Assembly: GCF_009712425.2 (NCBI RefSeq)
Contig: NZ_VCJR02000003.1
Location: 1 to 64,000, forward strand
Direction of reading: 5' to 3'
Length of the DNA stretch: 64,000 nucleotides
Source: Aquisalinus luteolus
Lineage (GTDB): Bacteria; Pseudomonadota; Alphaproteobacteria; Caulobacterales; Parvularculaceae
Shown here: positions 52,387 to 61,013 of the stretch, one piece after another
How the letters are laid out: each line of letters begins with the position of its first letter
Numbering within the stretch: the first letter of the stretch is position 1
The notes under the pieces: generated by a model
What the model saw: the letters and a program-made list of their open reading frames with translations, nothing else
The model's database searches: none
What the model was told of the DNA's origin: nothing
Translations under genes and position numbers: made by a program

Positions 52387-52469
52387 GTTATGGCCCCTCA
52401 AGCCTGAACTTCATATCCAGAAAAAGCCTAACCGGTATAAGGCAGCCGGGCAACTGCAAGTAGAGTGCC

Positions 52470-53474
52470 CTATAACGGGAATGACGGCGACTGGCGCAGG
52501 CGAGGCAGGGTCAGGCCCTGGATCGTGCGGTCGTGGTTTGCCGTCTGTGGATCGCGGTTGACGCGATAGAGCGCCGCCGGCCTGCCGCCAGTTTCTGCGC
52601 TGGTAGAACCGGTCTTTTTGACTAGCCTTGCATTCTCGACGCCGCGGCGGAAATTCTGCTTGTGCAGGGTAAAGCCGATGATCGATTCAACGCCGCGCTG
52701 CAGGTCGAGCAGCGTGAAGGTATCGTCCATCATCTCGAAGATGACCGGGCGATAACGCAGCTTGCCGCGCAGTCGGCCGATGGCGGTCGCGAGGATGCGT
52801 CGGTGATCTGAGATCATCGCGGTACCCGTCTCGCATGCCCTGTCCTGGCCTTCATCGCGCCAGGCTTCCGAGACGAGTGCGGCCTCGTACATCAGTTCGT
52901 AGCGGTCGAGAACGCGCTCCTCTTCCCAGCCGGCATCTTCATAGCCGAAGGCCAGCCGCACACGGGCGCGGCGCCTTGCCTGTCGCGCCTTGTCGCCTGC
53001 CTCTGCGATCCATTTGGCAAAACCGGGCAGGATGCTCTGTGCAAGGATGGCCGGCTCGCCATTGCGCCAGTCTTCCCAGGGGAAGAAATCATACCAGCTG
53101 GTCCACGCCGTGTTGGCCATTTCCACCGGCGCAGCGCGCGGGGCGAGGGCGAGATAGCCGACGGAAATGATCCTGTCGCTGGCCTTGCCGCCTTCGAAAG
53201 TCGCGCTCGGTGCCTCGCGGCCCTTGTCGCCGAATGTGTAGAGCTGTTCGACATAGCCGAGCTGCATGCCGGTCTGTTGAGATACGAATTCGCGCAAGCC
53301 GAGTTCGAAGGTGCGATGCTGGTCCGGTGAAAAAGCGCCATAGGGCAGGGCCAGCAATGGACGGGCAGCCGCACTGCGCAGGCTGAGCACGAGGGGACGG
53401 TCCTCCTGAATGGCGGCGAGCACTGCATTGAGCCCGATGATGACGCCGCTGTTTGCGCTGGTCTGTTTGTTCAT
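52470..53474 (-). CDS. nadQ: NadQ/NrtR-like Nudix-related regulator of NAD synthesis
   Basis: The 334-residue protein has an N-terminal Nudix-like domain without a recognisable catalytic Nudix box (YGAFSPDQHRTFELGLREFVSQQTG, VGYLALAPR). A C-terminal winged helix follows, with FTLLDLQRGVESIIGFTLHKQNFRRGVENARLV and later GRPAALYRVN, the wording of NrtR-type DNA-binding domains. Such proteins sense an NAD metabolite and repress NAD genes. The nadABC operon with a palindromic site lies close by, which supports the name; the symbol is by family and context. The start ATG 53474 follows AGGGAC. It ends the operon HD hydrolase - phosphatase - regulator. Confidence 0.8.
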   Translation of the reverse strand: MNKQTSANSGVIIGLNAVLAAIQEDRPLVLSLRSAAARPLLALPYGAFSPDQHRTFELGLREFVSQQTGMQLGYVEQLYTFGDKGREAPSATFEGGKASDRIISVGYLALAPRAAPVEMANTAWTSWYDFFPWEDWRNGEPAILAQSILPGFAKWIAEAGDKARQARRRARVRLAFGYEDAGWEEERVLDRYELMYEAALVSEAWRDEGQDRACETGTAMISDHRRILATAIGRLRGKLRYRPVIFEMMDDTFTLLDLQRGVESIIGFTLHKQNFRRGVENARLVKKTGSTSAETGGRPAALYRVNRDPQTANHDRTIQGLTLPRLRQSPSFPL

Positions 53475-53505
53475 CAGCCGTCCCTGCCGTCTTTGCGCCG
53501 ATCGA

Positions 53506-54030
53506 TCAAGTGGCCTTCGCGGGAAGGTAGGGGATGCGCAGGATCTCGCCGACGGACGCGCCACTGCTCTCGCCCATGGCGTCGAGTGCATCGAGCATGC
53601 GACCATCGCGCTGCAGGAGGTCGTCAGCCTGGGCCAGCATCATGAAGCTGGGCTCGACATCCCGCGACAACGTGCGCATGTCCTCGGCAAACCGGACTTC
53701 CGGAATGTCCGGTGACAGGGCGCACTGGATGATCAGCGCAGCAGCCGGCGAGCGCGAGAGGCCTAGACGGCAATGGACGAGCAACGGCTTGCTCCAGTCA
53801 TTCCCGGCGGCAAAGTCTATCATCTGCCGGATACGGACGGTATCGCAATGGGGCGCGCATTTCTGCGTCCTTGCAGCCTCGGCCATGGTATAGCCGATCT
53901 TCAGATGTCGCTCCGGTGGGATGCCCGCAAAGTTCGCCGAACCCACCGTGTCCATGATTGTGATGACGCGATCCGGCTCGAATTTCTTCAAGGCGGCCTC
54001 GACGCGGTCATAGGGGCAAAGAATGATCAT
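53506..54030 (-). CDS. protein tyrosine phosphatase-like protein
   Basis: The 174-residue protein has the CX5R phosphatase loop HCRLGLSRS with Cys87 and Arg93, preceded by a hydrophobic strand, as in dual-specificity and bacterial tyrosine phosphatases. A possible general acid lies upstream. It sits between the HD hydrolase gene and the NAD regulator gene, with gaps of 57 and 31 bases, an order I recall from other Caulobacterales. Its target could be a protein or a small phosphorylated metabolite. ATG 54030 is used as start; GTG 54063 is possible. No good ribosome site is seen for either. Confidence 0.82.
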   Translation of the reverse strand: MIILCPYDRVEAALKKFEPDRVITIMDTVGSANFAGIPPERHLKIGYTMAEAARTQKCAPHCDTVRIRQMIDFAAGNDWSKPLLVHCRLGLSRSPAAALIIQCALSPDIPEVRFAEDMRTLSRDVEPSFMMLAQADDLLQRDGRMLDALDAMGESSGASVGEILRIPYLPAKAT

Positions 54031-54087
54031 GCAGGAAATGTGGGGTAAATCGTCGGGCACCACTAGTGCCCAGTCTCAGGAAAATGC

Positions 54088-54705
54088 TCAATTTCCGCGA
54101 TGTTCACGCAATAGTGCCTCGAAGCGTTGCAGAAACAGCGCTTGTGACGCCTCCGGGTCCAGCGCCTCGATGGTGATTGGCGCTGCGCCGCGCGGCGTGC
54201 CGAAAAACTTGCGGGCTTCCTCGTGGGAGAAACCGGCGATCTGTGTCGCCTCGTGATAGGCGCAAATGCGGTCGGCTTTCTTGATTGTCTTTTCGATCGT
54301 CTGGGGCAACTCGGCGGGCAGGCCGAAGCGCAGATGGATCGCCTGTTCAAGGCCGCGTTCGACGCGCTTGTAGCCTTCCCCGAGGGCCGCCTTGAAGGGG
54401 GAGATCATGTCGCCGATGACGTATTCCGGTGCGTCATGCAGCAGGGCGGCCAGACGCCATTTCACCGGCCAGCCGGGCTTGAGTTCCTGGCAGAGCGCTT
54501 CCACGATGACCGAGTGATGGGCGACGTTGAAGGCAAGGCCGCCGTAAGTCTGGCCGTTCCAGCGGGCAACTCGGGCAAGGCCATGGGCGATATCCTCGAT
54601 TTCCACATCCATGGGGGATGGGTCGAGAATATCGAGGCGCCGCCCCGACAGCATGCGCTGCCAGGCACGCGGGGCCTGTCCCTTTTTCTGGTCGAGTTTT
54701 GCCAT
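54088..54705 (-). CDS. HD domain hydrolase (YfbR-like)
   Basis: The 205-residue protein is an HD-domain phosphohydrolase. NVAHHSVIVEALC provides the first metal His, ALLHDAPEYVIGDMISPFK the HD pair, and a later Asp lies in KKADRICAYHEA. The layout matches YfbR-type 5'-nucleotidases, which act on deoxynucleotides or related compounds. It heads the operon with a tyrosine-phosphatase-like gene and the NAD regulator gene, so a role in nucleotide or NAD turnover is plausible. The exact substrate is not known. Confidence 0.9.
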   Translation of the reverse strand: MAKLDQKKGQAPRAWQRMLSGRRLDILDPSPMDVEIEDIAHGLARVARWNGQTYGGLAFNVAHHSVIVEALCQELKPGWPVKWRLAALLHDAPEYVIGDMISPFKAALGEGYKRVERGLEQAIHLRFGLPAELPQTIEKTIKKADRICAYHEATQIAGFSHEEARKFFGTPRGAAPITIEALDPEASQALFLQRFEALLREHRGN

Positions 54706-54830
54706 GTCATCCGTCCGGTGATCGATCGAGGAATAGCGCCTCGCACGTCAATGGCCGGAAATCAATATCACAGGGGCGACCAGACAGGACGCGCCACGCC
54801 GTTGTTTTCCACCGGGAAGGATGGGCGAGC

Positions 54831-55268
54831 TTATTCTTCTACCGGCGATGGCAATTCATCCATCGCGTCGGAAATCAGCTGGACCGTTTCAGGATCGGTG
54901 GAAGCCAGTTTTGTCATCGCCTCCATCAGGCGCATCTGCGTATCTGCGAGATTGGTAGCGTAGGACATGGCAAAGCGTGCCTTTTCCATCTGCGACATGC
55001 CGTCTGCCTTTGTCGCCACGATCTCGAGTTCGGAGGAGGCGTCGCGGATGATCGCAGCAGCCTTCTGAGCACTCTCTTCATCGGCCACGGATTCAACGGC
55101 CTCGGCGATGATTAGGAGCTGCTTCTCGTAGACCGCTATATAATCCTTGGGGCCATTTGCTTGCTCGGCGGTCATGTCGATATCCGCCGGACTGTCATTG
55201 CCGCCGCCACAGGCGACAAGCATGGTCATGAAAATGGCTGCAAGGCTGGACCTGATAATGAATGTCAT
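54831..55268 (-). CDS. small predicted lipoprotein
   Basis: The 145-residue protein has a lipoprotein signal peptide with lipobox LVAC before a GGG linker (Cys20). The mature part is acidic and helical and contains no domain I recognise. It is divergent from the TIR-protein gene and lies 125 bases from the HD hydrolase gene. It is probably anchored in the outer or inner membrane facing the periplasm; the function is unknown. Confidence 0.75.
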   Translation of the reverse strand: MTFIIRSSLAAIFMTMLVACGGGNDSPADIDMTAEQANGPKDYIAVYEKQLLIIAEAVESVADEESAQKAAAIIRDASSELEIVATKADGMSQMEKARFAMSYATNLADTQMRLMEAMTKLASTDPETVQLISDAMDELPSPVEE

Positions 55269-55423
55269 GATTTCTCTCTCCCATTACCTGACACAGGGTA
55301 AACATTGTCAGGTAACGGGGCAAGATAATCGAGTGGTGGTGCCCCTTCACATGCCGCGACCGGTTGTTCCGCAGGGAAAAGCTTTCTAGGATCGTGCCGG
55401 GAAAGAGGGACGGATTTTCGACA

Positions 55424-58030
55424 ATGGGAAATGACGGTGCCAAGGCAAGGCCGGACAGCCTGAAGCTGTTCATCAGCTATTCAAGAAAAGACGCCGGGAT
55501 CGCCGAAGCGCTGGTCGCTTCGCTGGAGGCGCGCGGCTTTGCGGTGAAGATCGACACGCGCGATTTGCCCTTCGGCGAAGCGTGGCAGGCGGAACTGGCG
55601 AGCTTCATACAAGAGGCCGACACGGTGATATGGCTGGTCAGCCGTCATTCGGTATCTTCCCACTGGTGCAACTGGGAACTCGCCCAGGTTATCCGCATGC
55701 AGAAGAGGTTCGTTCCGGTTGTGATCGGCGAGATCAGCGTCGACGAGATTCCCAAGGCAATCGGCGATATCCACTTGCTGCCTGCCGGGCGCGTTTATGA
55801 CGAGAAGAAGGATCTCGACGATCTCGTCACCACGCTCAACACCAACCGGTCCTGGATCAAGACCCATACGCGCCTGACCGACAGGGCGCTGGAATGGTCG
55901 GCCCGGGGCAAGGCAGGCGAGGGGCTGCTGCGCGGGCGCCAGCTGCAGGATGCCATCATGTGGCGGGATTCAGAGCCGCCCTCCGCTCCCCATCCGGGCA
56001 CGGATGTCCTGGACCTGATCCTGCAAAGTCAGCGAGCGTCTGCTCAGCGCCAGCGCTTTATGGTGATTGGCGCCGGGGCGCTGGCCGTCGTTCTGATGGG
56101 CCTCACCATATTCTCCTTCATCCAGCAGCGGGTGGCGGTGGCTGCCCAGAAGAATGCCGAACAGCGATCTGCCCTGCTGGCATCGGGCTCGGCAGAGGGA
56201 ATGCTGGATGCTGGCCAGACTGACGAGGCGCTGCTCGTGCTGATGGATGCAGCGAAAGCCTTCACGCCCGAGACTGCTCCGGACAGGTTGCTTATGGCGT
56301 TCGACCGGGCGCTGAACAAGGCGATGGTCGAGACAACTATCCGACTACCGTCAGAGGTGAAAGTCTTTGGCACGCAAAATGGCATTTACATCTACAGGGA
56401 TGAGCAGGTCTGGCGCGTTCAGGATGAGGGGCTGGAGCCGATATTCAGGATGCCGGTACCGGTTCATCTGGATCAGGACGCTGTATCCGGAGTACTCGTT
56501 GCGATTTCAGAGGACGGCAGGACCTACCTCCATGCTGATGGTATGGTGCAGGAGGTGGGGCGCTTCACCCTCAAGGTACCGGAGGGTTGGGCCAGGGAAT
56601 ATGTCGTGCTGCCGGGAGGACTCGCCGCGATGACCGTGCGCGATGCCAGCGACATGCCGCAAACGCAGTTGATGGAGCTTTCCAGCGGGGCGACAGACAT
56701 GCTGGTCGGCGAATATGGCGCGATCCTGGATTATGCCCTGATGCCGGATGGACAGCGACTGATTGAAGGCTTCGATGACTGGATCGAGGTAGGCCCCGAT
56801 GTATCGCAGACAGTTATACCGTATGCAGATCTGGAAGGGGAGAGGGAACGCTTCAGGATGCATTCTGCGCTGCCGCAACCGGACGCAGTAGATATCGCTT
56901 TTTATGAACGCTTCATGGCGCATGAGTATGTCGCGACAGCCTTTGAAAATGAATGCCTGCGAGGACCGGGCAAGATGGTCTGTTCGTCATATGAGGGAAC
57001 ATCATCAGGCGTATATCGTATCGATTATCTGCTGACGGAGGGTGATGAGAGTGTCACCGATCTGGATGAGCTGTTTACGCAGATTGATCGTAGCGACCTG
57101 AAAAGCGGACCGGGGCAGAACCGCTCTTGGATCGGGTTCTCGCCGGATGGATCGCGCCTTGCGACGGTAAACAATGGCGAGCTGACAGTCTTTGGCGGGG
57201 AGTATGGCTATTACGTGCCGGAGCATGTGCGTGGCTGGTCTCATGCTCACCGCATCACAGCAGCGCAATTTATCGGAAACACCCGCATTGCGGTCGCAAC
57301 GGCAGTGGACCCCATGATCCGCATCTACACTCTTGATGACAGGCCTGCCTATGGAGAGCGCAGCCCCAACGAAGCGGAGCTTCAGAAACTTTCAGAAATT
57401 TGTGATCGGGCTGGGAAATGTCTGACGTCACTCGGCGACGATCTCTTGGAAGGAGCGTCGCCTGTCGAAAAAAACGGATACACACTTTCTTTCGACCAGC
57501 TAGGTAATTTTATCGTCAGTGATGCAAATGAGGTCGAAGTGTTGTCGGTCAAGGTCGATCAGGAGATGATGGCCGGTCCCGATGCGGTGTTTTCTGCCTT
57601 CTTCCACAAGGCGCGAGACGGTGTTGTCGCTCACTACATGAACGAGCCGGTCGTCTGGTTCTACCCGCTTGATGGTGGACCGCGCGAAGAGCTGTATCGT
57701 GCAGGCAAGTCAGTCGTGACTTTCGACATGAATGCGGCGGGCGATCTTTATGCGGTGATTGAGTACAGGGTCGGTGGAGAAATCGATGCGATCCTTTATT
57801 CCTCCGAGGCAAGACGGGAATGGCGCCACCTCGCCAGTGAGTACAAATGGCTCAATGCCGTTTTTCTGGAGGGGCAGACTGTGGCCATCGCCAATGGCAA
57901 TGCCTGGTCGATACTATACGACATTCCGACGCTGAGCGATGTCACCACTGATGCGAAGGCATTGCTGTCACCGGACTGCCAGCCGGAAGAGGCGGGTGAT
58001 TATGCGACCTCGCCCTGCTGGCCACTATAA
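55424..58030 (+). CDS. TIR domain - transmembrane - beta-propeller-like protein
   Basis: The 868-residue protein starts with a TIR domain (about 12-145): LKLFISYSRKDAGIAEAL, IDTRDLPFGEAWQAEL, and the catalytic-type Glu85 in SHWCNWEL, the residue used for NAD cleavage in enzymatic TIRs. A linker with WSARGKAGEGLLRGRQLQDA, typical of bacterial TIR/STAND-like proteins, leads to one membrane segment (about 212-233). About 630 residues with degenerate WD-like or propeller strands (for example GFSPDGSRLATVNNGELTVFG) follow. By topology the TIR domain should face the cytoplasm and the propeller the periplasm. It may be an NADase-type defence sensor or a signalling protein. The start ATG 55424 is the first with domain content. 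Confidence 0.82.
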   Translation: MGNDGAKARPDSLKLFISYSRKDAGIAEALVASLEARGFAVKIDTRDLPFGEAWQAELASFIQEADTVIWLVSRHSVSSHWCNWELAQVIRMQKRFVPVVIGEISVDEIPKAIGDIHLLPAGRVYDEKKDLDDLVTTLNTNRSWIKTHTRLTDRALEWSARGKAGEGLLRGRQLQDAIMWRDSEPPSAPHPGTDVLDLILQSQRASAQRQRFMVIGAGALAVVLMGLTIFSFIQQRVAVAAQKNAEQRSALLASGSAEGMLDAGQTDEALLVLMDAAKAFTPETAPDRLLMAFDRALNKAMVETTIRLPSEVKVFGTQNGIYIYRDEQVWRVQDEGLEPIFRMPVPVHLDQDAVSGVLVAISEDGRTYLHADGMVQEVGRFTLKVPEGWAREYVVLPGGLAAMTVRDASDMPQTQLMELSSGATDMLVGEYGAILDYALMPDGQRLIEGFDDWIEVGPDVSQTVIPYADLEGERERFRMHSALPQPDAVDIAFYERFMAHEYVATAFENECLRGPGKMVCSSYEGTSSGVYRIDYLLTEGDESVTDLDELFTQIDRSDLKSGPGQNRSWIGFSPDGSRLATVNNGELTVFGGEYGYYVPEHVRGWSHAHRITAAQFIGNTRIAVATAVDPMIRIYTLDDRPAYGERSPNEAELQKLSEICDRAGKCLTSLGDDLLEGASPVEKNGYTLSFDQLGNFIVSDANEVEVLSVKVDQEMMAGPDAVFSAFFHKARDGVVAHYMNEPVVWFYPLDGGPREELYRAGKSVVTFDMNAAGDLYAVIEYRVGGEIDAILYSSEARREWRHLASEYKWLNAVFLEGQTVAIANGNAWSILYDIPTLSDVTTDAKALLSPDCQPEEAGDYATSPCWPL

Positions 58031-58103
58031 GGGCGAATTGTCAGGGCGCAGCGTTTCGCCTACCGTTTTCCTGCTTTAAAACGCACATTATGAGGGATAG
58101 CCG

Positions 58104-59444
58104 ATGCCGGGACGAGACACTGTATTTGGAAAGCTGTGCCGGGTGTGTCGCGCCCTTGCTGCCATGTTGGTCGTCTTTGCCGGCCTGCTGGCAACGATGC
58201 AGGCCAGCGCTTTGGCAGAAGATAATACCGCTGTAGAAACAGACGATTTCACCTTCCCGCCCGAATGGGAAGCCCATGAGGCTGTCTGGATGGGGTGGGG
58301 CTCTCGCGGCGATCCGCACCCGGAAAATCTGGTGCCTCTCTGGACTGAAGTGATCAGCGCCCTGACGCCGCATGTTCAGGTCAAGCTGGTTGCTGGCTCC
58401 GAGGAGAGCGCTGAAGCTGCCCGTGCAAAACTGGGCGCGGGCGGTGTCGATCTCGACAGGGTCACTCTCATCGTGCAGCCGTGGACGGATTACTGGTATC
58501 GCGATTTCGGCCCGCTTTTCATAACCGATGGCAAGGAAAAGAGGATCGCTGAATTCCGCTGGGACTATTACGGATTCCCGTGGCCCTATGCTGACAATGG
58601 CGGCATGCGCAATGAAGGGATCGATCGCGGGCTGGCAGAGACCTATGGCTGGGATGCGGTAGAGTCCAATTTCGTCGCCGAGGGCGGCGGGCTGGATGTG
58701 ACGAGCGATGTGCTGGTGACCTATGAGGATGCCGCGCGGCTGAGAAATCCGGGCAAGAGCCTTGAAGAGATCGAAGCGGAGTATCTGCGTCTATACGGCA
58801 AGAAGAAAGTCATATGGCTGTCGCGCGCGCCGATCTCCGATCGCGTGTTTGCGGGGCCGAAAGTCGCTAATTTCTTTGGCTGGGGCGCCAATGGCCATGT
58901 CGACGAATATGTCCGTTTCATCAGCGACGATACCGTGCTTGTCGCGCAGGTGCCCGAATGGGAACGCGATGCCAATGCCCTCCTGCGGCTCGACCATGAA
59001 ATCCTGACGGAGAATATCGAGGAGATGCGCCGTGCCCGGAACATCAATGGCGAGCCGTTCACTGTCATCCCCGTGCCGATGCCGGACATCACGGCGCTGA
59101 TGGACACGCGCATTTTGACGGAAGAGGACTTCATGCCCGGAGAGCAGGGCTGGGACCCGCGCAGCGTCTATCGCGACTTCAAGCCCGGCGATGAAATCCA
59201 TTTCGTTCCGGCAGCGAGCTATCAGAACTTCCTTGTCACCAATGGCGTCGTGCTGGTCGCAGCCTATTGGCGCGAGGGCCTGCCCGGGCATATCAGGGAG
59301 ACTGACGAGGAAATGCGCCGCATCCTTGCCGAGCAATTCCCCGACCGCGAGATCGTGCAGATCAACCCGCTGGCGATCAACTGGTCAGGTGGCGGCATTC
59401 ACTGCATCACGCAGCAGGAGCCACTGGTCGCAAAGGCACAGTAG
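58104..59444 (+). CDS. exported agmatine/peptidylarginine deiminase family protein
   Basis: The 446-residue protein belongs to the agmatine deiminase / PAD_porph family, which hydrolyses guanidino groups to ureido groups plus ammonia. Active-site blocks are present: WYRDFGP, FVAEGGGLDVTSD, GHVDEYVRF with the catalytic His and Asp, and the nucleophile Cys in GGGIHCITQQEP. Unlike the cytosolic agmatine deiminase it has an N-terminal signal peptide (about 1-38, ending SALA), as in the secreted Porphyromonas enzyme. It could act on agmatine, or on arginine residues of envelope or environmental peptides. It stands alone, with the KAS III gene convergent three bases away. Confidence 0.9.
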   Translation: MPGRDTVFGKLCRVCRALAAMLVVFAGLLATMQASALAEDNTAVETDDFTFPPEWEAHEAVWMGWGSRGDPHPENLVPLWTEVISALTPHVQVKLVAGSEESAEAARAKLGAGGVDLDRVTLIVQPWTDYWYRDFGPLFITDGKEKRIAEFRWDYYGFPWPYADNGGMRNEGIDRGLAETYGWDAVESNFVAEGGGLDVTSDVLVTYEDAARLRNPGKSLEEIEAEYLRLYGKKKVIWLSRAPISDRVFAGPKVANFFGWGANGHVDEYVRFISDDTVLVAQVPEWERDANALLRLDHEILTENIEEMRRARNINGEPFTVIPVPMPDITALMDTRILTEEDFMPGEQGWDPRSVYRDFKPGDEIHFVPAASYQNFLVTNGVVLVAAYWREGLPGHIRETDEEMRRILAEQFPDREIVQINPLAINWSGGGIHCITQQEPLVAKAQ

Positions 59445-59447
59445 AGC

Positions 59448-60569
59448 TTAAGCCGCGCGGCGCACGATGACGGAGCCGGCGGAATAACCCGCGCCGAAGC
59501 CGGAGATGACGCCGATCTCGCCGATATCTATCCCTTCGCGATGGCGGTGGAAGGCGATCATCGAACCGGATGAGGATGTGTTGGCATAGGTGTCGAGCAC
59601 GACCGGCGCTTCTTCTTCGCTCGCATCGCGGCCCAGCACCTTGCGGGCGATGAACTGGTTCATCGACAGGTTGGCCTGATGCAGCCACATGCGCTTCAGC
59701 GTCGTCGGGTCGATCTCGTTGTCGGCCAAATGGCCCGAGATGAGCTCCGCGACCATCGGCACAACATCCTTGAAGACCTTGCGGCCTTCCTGTTTGAACA
59801 GTTTGTCCGTGTCCGGCGCAGATATGTCGAGTTCATCGGAGGTATGGTTCAGGAAGCCGAAATTATTGCGGATATTATTGGAGAAGACAGTCTTCAGGCG
59901 CGTGTCGATAATCTCCCAGCTATCCGGGCCGGGCTCGCCCTCTGCCCTTTCTACGATCACGGCGGTGGAGACGTCGCCAAAAATGAAATGGGCGTCTCGA
60001 TCACGGAAGTTGAGGTGGGCGGAACAGATTTCCGGGTTGACCATCAGCACGCGGCGGGCACCGGTGGCTATCAGCCCAACGGCGTTCTGGATGCCGAACG
60101 CGGCTGAGGCGCAGGCGACATTCATGTCGAAGCCATAGCCGTCGATGCCCAGCGCGTTCTGAATTTCCACGGCCATTGCCGGATAGGCGCGCTGCATGTT
60201 CGACGCGGCGCAGATGACGGCATCAATATCCGCAGGCTGAAGATCTGCCGCTTTCATCGCGTCGCGGGCGGCGGTAACGCCCATTTCGGCCATGATCGAC
60301 AGTTCATCATTGGTACGTTGAGGCAGGCTGGGGCGCATACGGTCGGTATCGAGGATGCCGTCCTTGTTCAGCACGAAGCGTGCCTTGATACCGGAGGCCT
60401 TCTCGATGAATTCCGCTGAGGAGTGTTGTTTCGGCTCTTCATCCGGGTTCGCCGCGTTCCATTTGTCGACCCAGGCATTATAGGCCTCGACCAGCTCTTC
60501 ATTGCTGATCGATTGGGAGGGGGTGAAAAGGCCGGTGCCGGCTATGCGGGCGAGGGGGGATTTGCTCAT
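59448..60569 (-). CDS. 3-oxoacyl-ACP synthase III family protein
   Basis: The 373-residue protein is a KAS III-type ketosynthase. The catalytic triad is visible: Cys153 in VACASAAFG, His in LHQANLSMN and Asn in YANTSSSGSMIAF. The length exceeds typical FabH (about 320) because of an extra segment after the N-terminus (about 30-60). Enzymes of this subgroup often use longer acyl chains or other starters. It ends a leftward run of genes and is convergent with the deiminase gene. It is probably not the main fatty-acid FabH, which normally sits next to plsX. Confidence 0.9.
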   Translation of the reverse strand: MSKSPLARIAGTGLFTPSQSISNEELVEAYNAWVDKWNAANPDEEPKQHSSAEFIEKASGIKARFVLNKDGILDTDRMRPSLPQRTNDELSIMAEMGVTAARDAMKAADLQPADIDAVICAASNMQRAYPAMAVEIQNALGIDGYGFDMNVACASAAFGIQNAVGLIATGARRVLMVNPEICSAHLNFRDRDAHFIFGDVSTAVIVERAEGEPGPDSWEIIDTRLKTVFSNNIRNNFGFLNHTSDELDISAPDTDKLFKQEGRKVFKDVVPMVAELISGHLADNEIDPTTLKRMWLHQANLSMNQFIARKVLGRDASEEEAPVVLDTYANTSSSGSMIAFHRHREGIDIGEIGVISGFGAGYSAGSVIVRRAA

Positions 60570-60682
60570 GGATACTTGCCTTGCGCGTTTCTGGCAGCCC
60601 TCAAACGGGCGCTCTTGATTCTGTGGTCCGCATCTTGCGCGCTAGTCCGCCCCGGGGCAAGGGCACGGCTCAGCGGCTCTGA

Positions 60683-60946
60683 TCAATCTTCGAGAAGATC
60701 GTGACGGGCGCGGACGGGGTCCAGCAGCAGGCGCAGTTCGGCCTCAGTGGCCGCAAAATCGGCAAAGGCGTTGACCGGCACGGCGCCGGGGTCTTCCTGA
60801 TGGTCCTGCGGCGGAAAGCGGGCATCGACATGCTCGACCAGGGCTTTCGCCGTATCCTTGTCAGTGGCTATGCGTTCCAGTAGCCATTCCAGCACAAGGC
60901 GCTGGGCGGCGAGGCGGGCTTCCAGATCGGTGGTCTTGTCGGTCAT
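60683..60946 (-). CDS. small hypothetical protein
   Basis: The 87-residue protein is acidic, soluble and mostly helical (LAAQRLVLEWLLERI, AATEAELRLLLDPVRAR). I recognise no family. It is in line with the glutamine cyclotransferase and KAS III genes on the same strand, with gaps of about 67 and 113 bases, and has good codon use for this genome. It is probably a real gene of unknown function. Confidence 0.65.
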   Translation of the reverse strand: MTDKTTDLEARLAAQRLVLEWLLERIATDKDTAKALVEHVDARFPPQDHQEDPGAVPVNAFADFAATEAELRLLLDPVRARHDLLED

Positions 60947-61013
60947 GGTATTCCTTTCCAGCGGGACTTGTCAGCCATATAGGCCCATATCCCTTGAGGT
61001 CAGGTCTCTTGTT

